A DNA stretch of 64,000 nucleotides from Limnephilus marmoratus (lineage: Eukaryota > Arthropoda > Insecta > Trichoptera > Limnephilidae), in assembly GCA_917880885.1 (NCBI GenBank), contig OU862910.1, positions 11,048,710 to 11,112,709 on the forward strand, written 5' to 3'. Of this stretch, positions 40,131 to 52,423 are shown one piece after another (positions within the stretch are counted from its first letter, which is position 1; every line of letters begins with the position of its first letter). The notes beneath the pieces are model-generated. The model ran no database searches. It was given only the letters and a program-made list of their open reading frames with translations, and was not told the origin of the DNA. The translations under genes were made by a program, and so were the position numbers.

Positions 40131-41075
40131 TAACATTATTCTCTCTGGAAGTTTCTTTGTGACTGGTAAATCTTTTTTGCTTAAAAATATAAGAAAAAGG
40201 ATGCGTAAGAGCTTTCGACGATTTCCATTAATTTTAAGATTTTGTAGAAATCTAGCTCTCCATTAACTTCAAGAATTCCTTCACTGAACCCCTTCATAAG
40301 TCTCTTTGAATTGGGGAGATAATAAAACGAAGAAAGCAATTTACTAGATCATTTTGTAACGAGGCGAAATATTCGACAGGCTCAAAAACACTCGACGAAG
40401 GCATAGTTCCTGGAAGCAAATCACCCGTTAGAAGTGTATGCCTTGGATTTATCTTCAAGATGGAAAACTTAAGTGATTAAGAAGAAAATATAAACGATCA
40501 ATCAAATACAGTAAGTAAATCAGAAATTTGAGAAATTATGACGCTATGAGTTATCTAAGTGGCATTCTCGGAAACAAGTACTTAAAGGATAAAGGCCATA
40601 AAACAATTCTCATTATTTCAGAATCGCAAATAAGAACTAAACAAAGAACCAGCGCACAGTTTAGTCAGTCAGGCCATCCCGATTCTAAGAATTCCCTTCG
40701 ACGGAGGTCACAGTTTATGGAAAGGTACCTAAAATACTCATTAAAATGGAAATTGTGATAGATTGTTCTATCAGAGAAAATATCATCATCTATGGCGAGA
40801 TCTTGATATAATAAATCGTGACCGTAAATAGCAATCAAGGGCAACGAAAACCTAAAGTGAAATCACACAGACAATTCATTCACTAAGTTTCAGATGAATA
40901 AACCTGATAGAATATAACTGATGGAATAAACTGAAAATGGGGCACCCGCAATTCAGCATCTGGTTGCCCAACGTAACTGTTACAGATTTATATATCTTGT
41001 TTTTGGCGAGTGAAAAAATAGTGGTGAATCTCTTTTAAATGTACCTACCTACCTTCATATTTATTCTTACATATT
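40131..41075. other. Unassigned spacer
   Basis: The plus-strand frame 40528-40758 has no recognised domain. No repeat copies are seen. Confidence 0.35.
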
Positions 41076-41083
41076 ATAATTAA

Positions 41084-41731
41084 TAGAGATGAAACAGATA
41101 GTTGTTTGGCCCGATACCGGATATCCGGCGAGCTGCGAGGCCGGATATCTGGCGGCCGGATATTCGGTATATTGTCTCGTTCGATGTCGTGACGAGTTTA
41201 GCGCCGCACAGATGCGGCGAACGCGATCAGATCAATTCGGGCGGTTTCGGTTGCCATCTGAGTATTCGTGAGTGATCGCCAAAATATTCTCTTTCATAAG
41301 AAGAAGAACAAGAGGTATATTATGTTGCTTCAATGTCAGTATTTAATCATTTCAATAATGTCTGTGTTTTTTTAAGATTTTTAGTTCACTATAATGGTGA
41401 TTGTGATTAGTTATTCATTTTAATTTGTTTTCGCTACTCTGCGAGGTTTTTGAAAGTTTTTAGTTTACATATTTACTATTTATCATTAGAGTGAATATCT
41501 CAGAAGAAAATTTTAGTTTTTTGGAAGGCCTTATGCCTTTTTTGTTACATTTTCGACTTTAAATAAAAGCCGTCATAATTATAAGCCATTTTATTGATAT
41601 TTACCTCACAAAGATTAATGTATTGCATTTTATTATAGGAAATTGTCGTAGTTTTTGAATATCCGGTATCCGGCCGGATAGTAAGTTTAGGCCGGATACC
41701 GGATACTTACCGGATATCCGTTTCATCTCTA
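41084..41731. mobile_element. hAT-like MITE with 8-bp target duplication
   Basis: The terminal repeats TAGAGATGAAAC and GTTTCATCTCTA are flanked by the direct repeat ATAATTAA at 41076-41083 and 41732-41739, as hAT elements require. The subterminal regions are filled with GCCGGATATCCGG-type motifs in both orientations, a typical layout of transposase binding sites. It is 648 bp with no transposase. The 60-codon frame at 41089-41271 is fortuitous. Confidence 0.93.
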
Positions 41732-41839
41732 ATAATTAAGTTACATGTGCCAATTCATATAAAGAATTTAGATAAATGTAAATAATTAAAACTAGATACA
41801 CTAAGAAATAGAAATGGTTGATCGTGCAGATGAGCTATC

Positions 41840-41885
41840 ATGTGACAACTTTACAACTGACAACTTTACATGTGACAACTTTACT
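41840..41885 (+). repeat. Short tandem repeat, GACAACTTTACA units
   Basis: Three near-identical units read TGACAACTTTACA, TGACAACTTTACA and TGACAACTTTACT with short spacers. Confidence 0.75.
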
Positions 41886-42070
41886 TTGTAAACACAAAAA
41901 TAACAAACTTGCTGAAAAATCAATAAATGTCGCATATTAAAAATAAAAATGAATACTAATTTTTCTAAGACACTATGTAGATAGCATTTAGTTCGGGTTT
42001 GAATCGTGCAATCATGCGTAAATATAGCAGCCACTAAAATATGAGTTAAAAAAATGAATTGATAGTTCTC

Positions 42071-42290
42071 AGTCGAAGTATGATTCAGTTAAATATGATC
42101 GAATCGGATAGGGACACGTTAGCTCAATTGGTAGAGATGCGTTCCAGCAAGGCGAAGATGGTGGGTTCGAGTCCCAGATGTGAACGCATTTTTTCTGTTT
42201 TCAGAATTTCTATTGAGTTTCGCTAATATTGCCTTCATTTAAATTAAATGTTACATTTTGAGGTTTTACTTATTAAGTTAAAAATAAAAG
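42071..42290 (+). mobile_element. tRNA-SINE family 3, isolated copy
   Basis: The head 'TTAGCTCAATTGGTAGAGA' (from 42119) and B box 'GGGTTCGAGTCCC' are followed by the tail 'TTTCTGTTTTCAG', 'TTGAGTTTCGCTAATATTGC' and 'TTTTGAGGTTTTACTTA'. It has the best-preserved B box of the family and shows that the elements at 1.7 and 2.0 kb are separate copies rather than one palindromic element. Confidence 0.82.
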
Positions 42291-42956
42291 TTAATACAAA
42301 AATAATATGCTTGATATTATGTTTCCACAAAGATAAAAAAATATATCTCCAGGTATTTGTACTGATAATCAAGTCGTTTGGTTCCGATAGTACATTCATA
42401 ATATTTCAATGTCAATAGTACGTACGCAATGAGTCCCCCATTAATCATATCAGATATCTGTATTTGAGTCATATACCTGTCTATCGAAGCTTTGATACAT
42501 ATATTTTAAAATAAGTTCATCGTTCATTGATTCATCCACAAAACAAATACTTTCTTTAACGGTAATTTTGTTATCCAAAGATAACAACGGATTATCATTA
42601 TTTAATGATGGCGACACAAATTCGCCGGAAACTTAAATTGTATCGTATTGATAAAACAAAAACTGATAAATTGAAGACTCAGGAAGTTCAAGCAGAAGCT
42701 GCTTGCATAAAAACATGCAGTAGAAGAAAGAACAAACCCCGTAAATCATCGATAAAGTGACACACGTGGAAAATTTCGAAGCCAAGTGAAGGAACTTTGA
42801 AATATTACATCGAACATCGGCAAGGAAAACAGAATAAGTCATAGTTGATAGATGGCACATCCTTCATTTTCCCCTTAAACCGAAAAAAGGAGAAATATTC
42901 TCGCATATTTGCCCCACAAAAGATTGCTACACACACTAAACGTGAAAGATAGTTGA

Positions 42957-43020
42957 CAAACTCCGTGGCGGAGTGGTAAGACCCTAGGTTTTGGGTCACG
43001 GGGTTTTTCACTCCTGCTGT
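42957..43020 (+). mobile_element. tRNA-like SINE head, degenerate
   Basis: 'TCCGTGGCGGAGTGGTAAGA' resembles an A-box region and 'CGGGGTTTTTCACTCC' a decayed B box about 40 bp further. No body matching the other SINE families follows. Confidence 0.4.
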
Positions 43021-43389
43021 TAAACTTTGTTAACACGTGTTATTTTTATGTGTTCATTTCATATTTGTCCGTAGTTAACTCTTATTATATTATATAGTGA
43101 TTTATGAATAAAAAATAACAATCACTTGTAATATATTGTTAAAATTAGAACACGTATTTGGTCGCACAGTGAGGTGAGTGCCGAAGCAAAAAAAAAGAAA
43201 CAAATAGGTACATTGGTATGTACTATAGTTAGATAATCAGTTTCCATCAAAAATAAAAAAAAAAAGTAAATCAAGTTACGACACATTACGACATAAATAA
43301 AAATCAAAAAACATCGCACCATTGGTAATTCAAGCTTATAAACCGGGTTTAAAAAATCTTTAAGATGACAATATACCTACCCTAAAATA

Positions 43390-43605
43390 TATTTAGAATC
43401 TTAACGACGTAAATTAAGAAGCCGTGTATACAAATTGCGACTCGTGACCCGTGTATTGGACGTACCTACTGTCGAATCTGTCCTATCAAAGAAAAGAAGA
43501 AGAAGACAAATAATGTGGGAATCTTAACGAAGTAAGCGAAGAAAGCGTGTAAACAAATATGCGCCCGAGCACGGCGTATTGAACGGGCGTACGGTTGAAT
43601 TAACC
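43390..43605 (+). repeat. Diverged direct duplication, about 85-bp units
   Basis: Both units start 'GAATCTTAACGA.GTAA', pass 'GAAG..GTGTA.ACAAAT' and end with 'GTACGGTTGAAT' or 'CTACTGTCGAAT'. They lie 125 bp apart with an AAG-rich spacer. Confidence 0.6.
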
Positions 43606-43839
43606 CTCGTAGGCCTGAAGATTCGACCTTTCCGCCGCGTTCATTTTAATTAATTCTGAATAACGTGTTACAAATATTTAAAATGTGTCTCCACGTCACA
43701 CTCCCGAAGTTATTACTTCATCGTCTAGAAAAATAAAATCTGGTGCTTACCGCTAACTTCGTAGTTTGAAAAACGGGTTATAAATAAAATCGCTGTACGT
43801 AAAAAATATTAATGGTAAGGTATTGTTTTTTTATTCTTA

Positions 43840-44110
43840 AATACAAAGAACTAACATCCCCAGTCTGTTTTTGGTTGATAAATCAAGACTTGGTGTGTCC
43901 AATTTTTATTTAGCGTAATTTGTGTTCTGTCTAATAGCTGAAGGAAGTGCATTGCATAGCTTTGTTGTAAAATAGATATCTAAATTGTTTTGGCGACCTT
44001 TCGACTAGTAAGAGATTATGCCCTTTGGATGTAGTAACACGTGCAGTTTGGACATTGTCAGATAGACTTCTGTGTTTGTAGAGGATGCTAGCATGTTTTT
44101 GGTATGTTTT
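43840..44110 (-). pseudogene. LINE reverse-transcriptase C-terminal fragment
   Basis: On the minus strand the codons read, with one shift, 'SPKQFRYLFYNKAM', preceded by a Leu/Arg-rich stretch and followed by an in-frame stop. This looks like the 'F.YLFYNKL' end of Jockey-type proteins. Decay and a short length limit confidence. Confidence 0.5.
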
Positions 44111-44576
44111 TATTTACTTTATTTTAACTCCGAGGCTCACCAGCCATCTAGTCTGGTCTACATCGTTGGTAGTTTAGTATGTATGTAGAGGTATATCTAC
44201 GAATCACATTTGTGATAAATGCGTTCATCTCCATGATTCTGATATGTCCTCCTAAAAAGGAAGATTGATTGAAAATCTATGCTTTTCCGCTCAGGTGTAA
44301 AGTGCTGGCAGCTCCGATACAAGATGAATAATCGGACACTTTGGGGCACCAGCACCCGTTTCGATAACCATCAATATAAATTCATGGAAAATGCATACAA
44401 GCGATGTTGTAACACTTTGGATGTATTACTTAATGCAAATAACGTGTAATTTATAAGGTTACTAAATTTAAAGCACATTAACATTTTTATCTTTCGCATA
44501 CTTAATATTACATTAGTGCGAAATCAATAGTAAATAACTTATGTAGTAAACTTACTCGTTACAATAAGAAATGAGA

Positions 44577-44672
44577 TTTTTTTATTATACATTAACTCCA
44601 CACAGGAAGCCCTGAGGAAAATAATTTCCTTCAGGGCCAATGTCATCTTTGATGATGCCGTGTGGAGGGGAA
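44577..44672 (-). mobile_element. SINE family 1 / LINE 3'-end fragment
   Basis: Only the 3' stem-loop region is present: 'CTCCACACAGGAAGCCCTGA', 'TTTCCTTCAGGGCC' and 'GATGCCGTGTGGAGGG', next to a T-rich run. Confidence 0.85.
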
Positions 44673-46105
44673 GGTGGGGTAACCATTAATAAGGTTTAAG
44701 TTAACTTAAATATTAAGAGCGTTTAACCAGCCAGCGGACGAAAATCCACATTTCGTCGAAAGTTGTTCTTACGATCGTGCAGGGCGGTTACAATGAGAAA
44801 GATTAATTATTCTCCGTACCAGCTTTTTTTTAAATTATAACTAAATATCGAATTTATTTCAATCCAAATTAGCTTTAATTTATACCTTCATCCAAAAATG
44901 CTGAAAGGCGTGATGATTAAACTATTAAAATAATGTACTTTTTGTAATTATTTTTTGATTATAAGTATTTATCATTTTTCAATAATGTCTAAATTTAATA
45001 AGAATGTTAAAAAAATCTGAAATATATTAGTTTCTAAGTGCGCAAATAAATACACAAATGGACTAATTTTCGTCAAGAAACACATGTAAGTACATATTTT
45101 TTAATGATTTTATTGAAACTAAAATTAAAATTCTAAAACATGCGTTTGCTAGATAATGTATTGATTTATTTTACTGCCTGATTATATTATTTGAAATGGG
45201 TGTGGTATAATACAAAATCTTTTTTGAAAATTTAATAAATCTCCCAACGACCTATGGAATAACCTTATTATACTAAAATTTTAAAAAAAAATCTCAAAAT
45301 TTATTACATACGAATGCTAGATAAAAGAACAACCAATCTATCGAAATCCATGTATAATTTTTTGTGGAAAAGAGTCAATACGTCTAAAATCTTTTTTGAA
45401 AATGACGCATTTCCGGTTTACTCTGGTAATGCCCTCTTAAAGCTAAGCACTTCTAAGATTAAGGATAACATTAAAAATGGATTGACGGAACATCAAATCG
45501 AATGACAGGAATTAATAAATAATGTGTGAACAATGTGTGAGAAAATGTTCAAATCGGGATTAAAAAGGAAACGGTCGGCGTCTTTCTAGAGACACTAAAA
45601 ACCTCACCACGACAGCAATGGCGTCCATTGCTGACTCTTAGTCAGTCTTTGTCATTAGCGAAATAAATACTTCCGATACTATTTGAATCCCGCCTAAATG
45701 CGACATAAGAAGAAAAGATTCACAAAAATAAAATTCTTTTAGGAAGAGTTTGATTAATTTTGCTTAGAATTTCACCACTCATCATGGGCCTTTCTAAAGA
45801 CGAAAACAAAACAAAACAAAAGCTGTTGCTATGGAATATAATAATTACATAATATCTAGTACAGGGTTGAGATAATACGAAAGTTTCTAGCTAATCAAAA
45901 GTTTGATATTAGGGTACTGAATGCCCGTAAACTAAGGATGTATATATACCTACTTATCTACTGTGTCTGTGAATGTCTGAAAATAAATTCAGACGAGCTC
46001 AAATATACCGAAAGATTAGAGGTCCACTAAGGCCATACTGATAAACGTGTTTTAAATTTTACACAACTGATAAACAACCGTCAATGCAGTGTGGTAAATG
46101 ATTTT
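44673..46105. other. Unassigned AT-rich region
   Basis: The plus-strand frame 45314-45505 (63 codons) has no recognised domain. No repeat copies are seen. Confidence 0.35.
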
Positions 46106-46703
46106 TTTTACATTAATTCTGTGTGGGAGGGTCTTTCTATGGAAACGAAGGAGTGGAAGTACTGGGAAGGAATAATGAAAGAGGGGTGGGTAGGATTTTG
46201 GGGGTCAATTTGTTCCGGAGTGACGGATGTATGAATCCATCCCTCTGCTGCGGTGCAAGGCGATGGGTTGAGAGTCCGGCTGGAGAGGTCTAGGTTAGGT
46301 TTCGGTTTCCCTCAACCGGTCTCTCCCGATCCGGCCAGCCATGCAGTAGGTGGGCAAACGCAGTCCAACTAGATTTTTAAAATGAACCCAGACGTCATCC
46401 GAAAAGGAGATTTTCGTTTTCTAGGAGGGGGGAGGGTGGCGGCTTGAGAAATTCTGAGGTAAAAACCAAGTTTTCAATGCGAAAATAACTGGTTCCTAAA
46501 TAAAGGGCTCTTAAGTCATCATTTATCGTTTAGAGGAAAAAAGGGAGCTAGATTATTGAAAAAAGGAGCTAAGAACAAACCATATGGAGCTGACGGCCTC
46601 ATTTTGGAGCCAAATCAAGCTCTAAAGGAGCTGAGTTGGCAACACTGCTTGGGATGACCTATGGCAGGGGTGTTGATTATTGACAATAAATGGTTCCCGG
46701 GGA
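46106..46703 (-). mobile_element. SINE family 1, long form, with internal replacement
   Basis: The 3' region (from poly(T) at 46111) and middle module ('ATGAATCCATCCCTCTGCTG', 'GAGAGTCCGGCTGGAGAGG') are normal up to about 46358. Some 290 bp of unrelated sequence follow, containing 'GGAGCT' repeats and 'GAGTTGGCAACACTG'. The 5' region resumes at 'GGGATGACCTATGGCAGG'. About 90 bp of the SINE are missing, so this is not a simple insertion. Confidence 0.8.
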
Positions 46704-47695
46704 ACCATATACATTGTTTTTCTGTTGAATACATTTAAAACGCCTTTATTACGGCAAATGCAAAATGTATCTAAAATTATTACAGTAAACGAGTGTTAAT
46801 TCAGAGGTGGGAATCTTATATTGTTTTACATTGGCGGAATAAAAAGAATTTCATGTGTAGACCGTGACGGAAGCTAGAACGTCAAAAACTTACTAAATAC
46901 AGAGATATCTACACATTTAAAAATATAATAATAATATTTTGGTTATTTTTATTTATCAAGTTGAAAGAAATATAATATTTCGCTTTCCTAACCTAAGCAA
47001 AAGTACTTATAGTATATATATATAAAGTAGTGTATAGTATAGTAGTAATATTTTAAATTTTGTTCTAACAATTTAAGTTTAAATAGTTTTTTTAAAGGTA
47101 TTTATATTCTTCTCCATTTTCAGCTTATTTGGAAGAGGATTATATATGTGTACGCCCTTGTGGCCAATGCTTCTCTTGCCACTTTCAGTCTTGACAGTAT
47201 TTGTGTACAATTTATTAATTATGTATTAGAAATCATCCCCGTGTTAGAAAGTGATAGAGAATTGAAACAACTTAACGTTTTCTAAAAGAGATAATAATGT
47301 TATTCTATTGTGCAAGAAAATAAATATTGCATGAGACGTCATAGATAATATAATTAAAGAAAAATTAATTCAAAGTCAGTCGATTCAATCAAATCCGTGT
47401 ACAGCTATGTTCACTTCGAACAGAATTAATTCAATATAATCATTATGAAATAACGATTGTATCACAAAGACGCTGTAGATTGAGACTTCACGCTTCAAGG
47501 TGACAGCGATTACGCATCACAACACTTCTCCGTGTGTATTTAAAAATTGCAACTACCAGTCCGCAATTTTACAAAGTCGTATGAACTCGTATTAGCTGAT
47601 AAAGGTGGAGATAATCGCCGTTGCGATTTCCGATGACGAATACAATGTGTCTCCTTACAGGTCGGTAGATATTTTTATAGCGATTGGTATAATGC
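46704..47695. other. Unassigned AT-rich spacer
   Basis: No gene or window repeat is recognised. Confidence 0.35.
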
Positions 47696-47699
47696 CCGC

Positions 47700-47727
47700 T
47701 ATATATGTATATATATATATATATACT
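47700..47727. repeat. (TA)n microsatellite
   Basis: A run of TA/TG dinucleotides extends from 47700 to 47726. Confidence 0.95.
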
Positions 47728-47870
47728 GGGAATGTACGGCGAGCGATGTGCTGAAATAGGCCAAACCATGAGAGTATACCACAAGTGTATCAGCCCCATA
47801 AAACTCACAAGGAGCGATCAAATTAATGAAACACCTTTGGCATTCACTGATCTGTTGCCATTTACAGTTG

Positions 47871-47944
47871 AGTGCAACATTTACACGTACGGATATGCTC
47901 GGCAGACCGATCCGCCGAGCATATCCGTTGGTGAATGTTGCGCT
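47871..47944. other. 74-nt near-perfect stem-loop
   Basis: The 5' arm runs AGTGCAACATTTAC, then ACGGATATGCTCGGC. The 3' arm is GCCGAGCATATCCGT, then GTGAATGTTGCGCT. Fifteen consecutive base pairs lie next to a loop of about 10 nt and some 14 more follow beyond a small asymmetric internal loop. The dimensions fit a pre-miRNA or a young foldback. No other copy exists in the window. Confidence 0.7.
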
Positions 47945-47989
47945 TAAGAAAAGCAGAGAAATTTGAATAATAGGTATTTTATCAACTGT

Positions 47990-48365
47990 TGCTGTCAGTG
48001 TCACTTTTACCCCCCTCCCACGAATTCTGAGCTAAAGGGACAACTGTACCTAAAGCTGACAATACCGAAATAAAATCGTCAAAATCGAGGTTTTGTATTC
48101 CCCATTTTTCTCCTCCAAAACTAGAAGGATTTTTAAGATTTTTTTTACCAACTGTTTTAAAAGGAAATATTCTACGACTGTACGTTTTGCTTAGTAAGAT
48201 GTTATTAGACTTTTAAAGATTTTTGAAGGGCACAAAAAAAGCATAATGCTAATGGTCGACATCTATATTATATTAAAAAAAAAAAACATTTGCACTATTC
48301 TCAAAATCCAAGAGAGGAAATTGGGGAATACGTTTGTAACGAAAAAAAGCTGTTTCCTCTTAAGG
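47990..48365 (+). mobile_element. Helitron-like element, second copy
   Basis: It shares 'GAGGTTTTGTATTCCCCATT', 'CTCCTCCAAAACTAG' and the end 'GGGGAATACGTTTGTAACG' with 18290-18722. The CTAG end is lost here, so only copy 1 identifies the class. Confidence 0.5.
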
Positions 48366-48639
48366 TTGGGCGAACAAATTATATAAGCTTTAGATTAGGC
48401 AAATGATAAGATAACAAATATATTTACCCCCAAATAGAAAAGCTTATAAAAATCTTGACATGGTTTGTTGAAAAGGTAAGATTCACAAGTTGACATTTGA
48501 ACTCTGCACCACACTCTTAGAGTCACATAGGCGATTTCTTGATTCTTTACAACTATAGATATGTTCATTTAATGCTACCACCAAGATAAGAACATCCTTT
48601 TTTTGTTATGCATATTTTCATTAGTATATATACTAATAG

Positions 48640-49015
48640 AAACTAACTAGACCGATCTCCCCCCCAATCCTACCCTCCATCCTAATTACAACTCAAATAA
48701 CTTGTTATGTAATCTTTGATTATCATCTTTCCAATCATTTCACTTATACTTTTTAAAGTTTAAAAAAAAAATAAAAACTTTCTACTACAACACATAAATA
48801 CTTGTCACACTTAATCACAAACACGTAAACACCTCAGCACAGGTTCTCCTAGTGAGGTGTTAACGAAACAAACAAAATTACCCATCCACAGTTTCACCTT
48901 CTCAAACCTACCTTACACCCAACATAATTAAATTTCAAAATATATTATGTAAAAATGTCAACAAATAGGTAAACACTGTAATATATAGAAATAAATAAAA
49001 AAAATAAAAAAATAC
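48640..49015 (+). mobile_element. Retroelement 3' end with stem-loop and A-rich tail
   Basis: The perfect arms AACACCTC and GAGGTGTT (48826-48860) enclose 'AGCACAGGTTCTCCTAGT'. A poly(A)-like tract ends near 49015. It is similar to the tails at 20.69 and 39.7 kb. Confidence 0.55.
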
Positions 49016-49094
49016 ATAATACCCACGTGGAAACCTGTAAATGATACAATTATTGTGACATAATTATGATTTGCAATTAATGTAAACTGTTGGT

Positions 49095-49660
49095 CTCCTG
49101 AATAAAATAAAATGTAAGCAATTTGATGACCCAGATGCAATGATAGCCATGTTCGATGGAGTCATAAGAAGTAAGCTTGAGTATGCTAGTGGTGTGTGGA
49201 CTCCGCACCAAGCTAAATATATTAATATGCTAGAACAAATTCAGAAAAAGTTCCTTAGGTATGTCTATATGCGGATGAATGGAACGTACCCGAGATTCAT
49301 GCACCATATGGAATTACTTGAGGCAACAGATAGATTTAGCTTGGAAACTAGACGTTATGCAAATCTTGCAATTCTTAGTTTTAACATAATCCATAATCGT
49401 ATTGACAGCCCATTCCTCTTGGAATGTTATGGCTTATACGTGCCTGAAAATTTCAGCCGTAGTCGTCGACACGACTTGTTCAAAATACCATACGGCAGAA
49501 CAGATGTTCTAGCACAGCATAGCATGACAAGAGGAATGGTGCTGTTGAACGAAATATCGGAAACACTAGATATATATATAACTCTTCTTTAGATAGCCTT
49601 AAGATTTTTTTGTATAATAATCATCTTCCTAGGTGTTAAGACTATCAAAATGAGAAAATT
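49095..49660 (+). pseudogene. LINE reverse-transcriptase C-terminal fragment, open frame
   Basis: The frame ending at 49592 encodes 'GVIRSKLEYASGVWTPHQAK', 'MLEQIQKKFLRYVYMRM' and 'LEATDRFSLETRRYANLAIL'. These are the conserved post-reverse-transcriptase blocks of insect LINEs ('VRS.LEYAS.VW.P', 'IE.IQ.KFLR', 'L..RR...L'). There are 150 codons without a stop, but the upstream reverse transcriptase and endonuclease are missing. The ATG at 49140 is not meaningful, because similarity starts upstream of it. An A-rich tail follows. Confidence 0.82.
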
Positions 49661-52423
49661 GTACAGTAATTGGATAAAAAATCTGTTGTACAAAAAAAAT
49701 TCTAATATCCCCACGTAATTTTTGTATGGGATTCGTTTGGCCGAGGAGTTGAGAGCTACTGCACATTCGGGCATTTGTAGATACTATTCAAGGTAGGTAC
49801 TTCAGAGTAACGAAACCGCAGATCAACTAGCCGCAACCAAGCGCAATGTGCATAGAGCCATTCCTGGCCAATTTCCGACATGGGATACGATACAATTTGC
49901 ATTCTGCAATCATAAATGTCTCAACCGACAACCGCAGGACAGGGGAACGCAATTCAAAGGAAATCAGATACAAAGCATCACATGGACCCGCTGTTTGTCT
50001 ATTTCCAAAACAGCGCTAACAGACAATACGCTGATTTAAGCCACTTCCTGGAAGCATAACCTCGCTGCTAAGAATGAGGGCTGATATAATGCTGTTAAAG
50101 GACTGCAGTTTCAATTAATATAAACACAATCCCACAGATACGAGATGCACCAGATGAGCCCTAGCTTGTTATCAAAGACCCACAGATTCCTTCTTCGTGA
50201 GAATGGGCACTTCTTTCATTCCTAATTAGGACCTCCCAAGTGAATAAGTGGCTGTTTACTATCAATACAGTATCTGACCCAAATCAAAACTTTTTTAAAA
50301 AAAATAATGAAAAACATTACCGAATTACGAATAACCCAATAATGTTTGTAAATCTCCTAAAGAAAATAAATAATATAATCTAATAATTAATATAACATAA
50401 TCTCCTTTTTAAATCTCTTAGCGGCGGCCTGGAGTGGCGCGGGGCACGGTCGCTCCGAAGTGTCCGTATGGAGGGTGCTATTCTATTTTACTCCGACAAG
50501 AAACTGATATTGTTAGGCTCTACGGGCTAAAACAATTTAGGTGCTCAAAATATTATCATTAGAAAGCATTGTAGGATATAATTTCGCGATTAAGGCTTTG
50601 AACGACCTAGTGTCATTTTAATAACCGGGTACATCGTTTAATTATATCCAATTAGGTATTTGTCGTAGGCGCTAAACGACACTAAATAATCCATTCGAGA
50701 TTTAAAATTATTAAATCTGTTTTATTATCCTAATTACTTCATTATTTATCATGTAAACCGGTTCGTACAAGATTAATCTAAAATAGTGATTTAACATTAA
50801 GCTTCGCTATAATAATCAACCTTTGAAACTGATACTCGGCTGCAATACAATCCCTTATAGTTAGGGAATCTAATCTCTAACATAAATGGAAATTACGAGA
50901 CGGTTAACGATACTGTGATTAATTATTACTAAATACGAATATTTATTTATCTGTTTGCCAGTCTTACAAATTATAAACACTTTAAGTAGTATTATTATCC
51001 TTCGAAGGCTTCTAAACATGCTCGAGTGAACTGACTATCCCATGGCCGCCATTGAAAGGTACACCCATATAAACAAAGGTAGAGATATGTATCGAGTACT
51101 AACAAAGGGCCGGCCCTACCTGGCCCTAATAAAAGGTAGCTTCACTCAAATATTTCATGTTACCGTCTATTAGTTTACAAGATGGCTCCCAACAATTCAC
51201 AATATTGTTATTAGTTATTATTATACATTAGTGGAACAACGGGTATATTTAGTACTTCAATCTATGACTTTGAAAGCCGAGTTGAATAGCTAAATACCGT
51301 GAAATCAAAAAAAAACTATGGTATATTAGTATGTTTTGATAGGATTAAATTTAGTTTTTGTTACGTAATAAATATCAGCCAACCAATACGATGCATTACG
51401 AAGTACCACAAAATCATAAGTTTTTGGTGTGAAAATTTGATAGCTTCGAAATATTTTAAATGCTTTAATTAAATACTGTAAATAGAACAAGTCTTTTTAC
51501 AAGCCCAGAAAAAAATATAGTACAAGGTCTATAAAAACTGCTTTAAAGATCAAATTCTTCAACTCACGAACCCCTTTTCGGATATGGGTTTTTTTTGTAA
51601 AGTGACAAATTAAGTTTTTCAGAAAATGGACGTAAAACTTTAAAATATTTGAATCAGAACTTCTCAAAATAAAATAAAACATGCTTTTTGGTAATGTTTA
51701 TGCTGGCATAAATTTAAACCGGTGGCCGATGTTAAGCGGGCATTTAAATTATCGCCATTTGCATAAGGAGTGTTATTGCTAGAAACCGATAATGGTGAAA
51801 TGAAAAAAAATTAAAACTGTTTTAATATATTATGTAGGGAATATTCATTAAAATGCTCATTGACATAAAATGTTATTTTTGCTTCTGAATTTATAACTAA
51901 ATTAAATTCAAAAACATTATTTCCCAGCACGCATCTTCACTTTCCCTTTAGGAAAAACATAAGGTACAAAATAAGCCTATAGCCTTATCAAATGTGAATT
52001 AAATTTAAATGATGTAACCTTTTAGTTAGATGTGCCAATCCCTGTGCTAAGTACCCATGCCCGTAGACTAAAATATAAGATTCTCTATGGAACTCACAAG
52101 GTCAAAGAAAATTTGTATGAAATGCGCTACCTGAAAATACTTCGAATGTTCAAAATAACGTGAGTTTATTTGCTGCTCGCAGTCCGGGCACGTAGATACT
52201 CAGATCTAATGTCCGAATTATTAAATATACATTGGGTTTTTGGGCTAAAACTGACGCTATAAAATCGCCAACATGGAGATGCGATGGGTGATTTGCATTG
52301 TATTATTTCGGAGGCCAGTTCTGTAATAATATCCTGGAATTTTTAAAATAGCTGGTGAGAGTTTATAAGAGGACGTTCAACACATAAAATATATTCGTAG
52401 CGGCCCCAAAGACACTGTCCAAA
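49661..52423. other. Unassigned low-copy region
   Basis: This is the longest stretch without a recognised repeat. A GC-rich patch lies at 50420-50480. ATTA-containing strings are common at 50600-50960. The small frames lack motifs. It is a candidate for host intergenic or intronic DNA. Confidence 0.35.
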
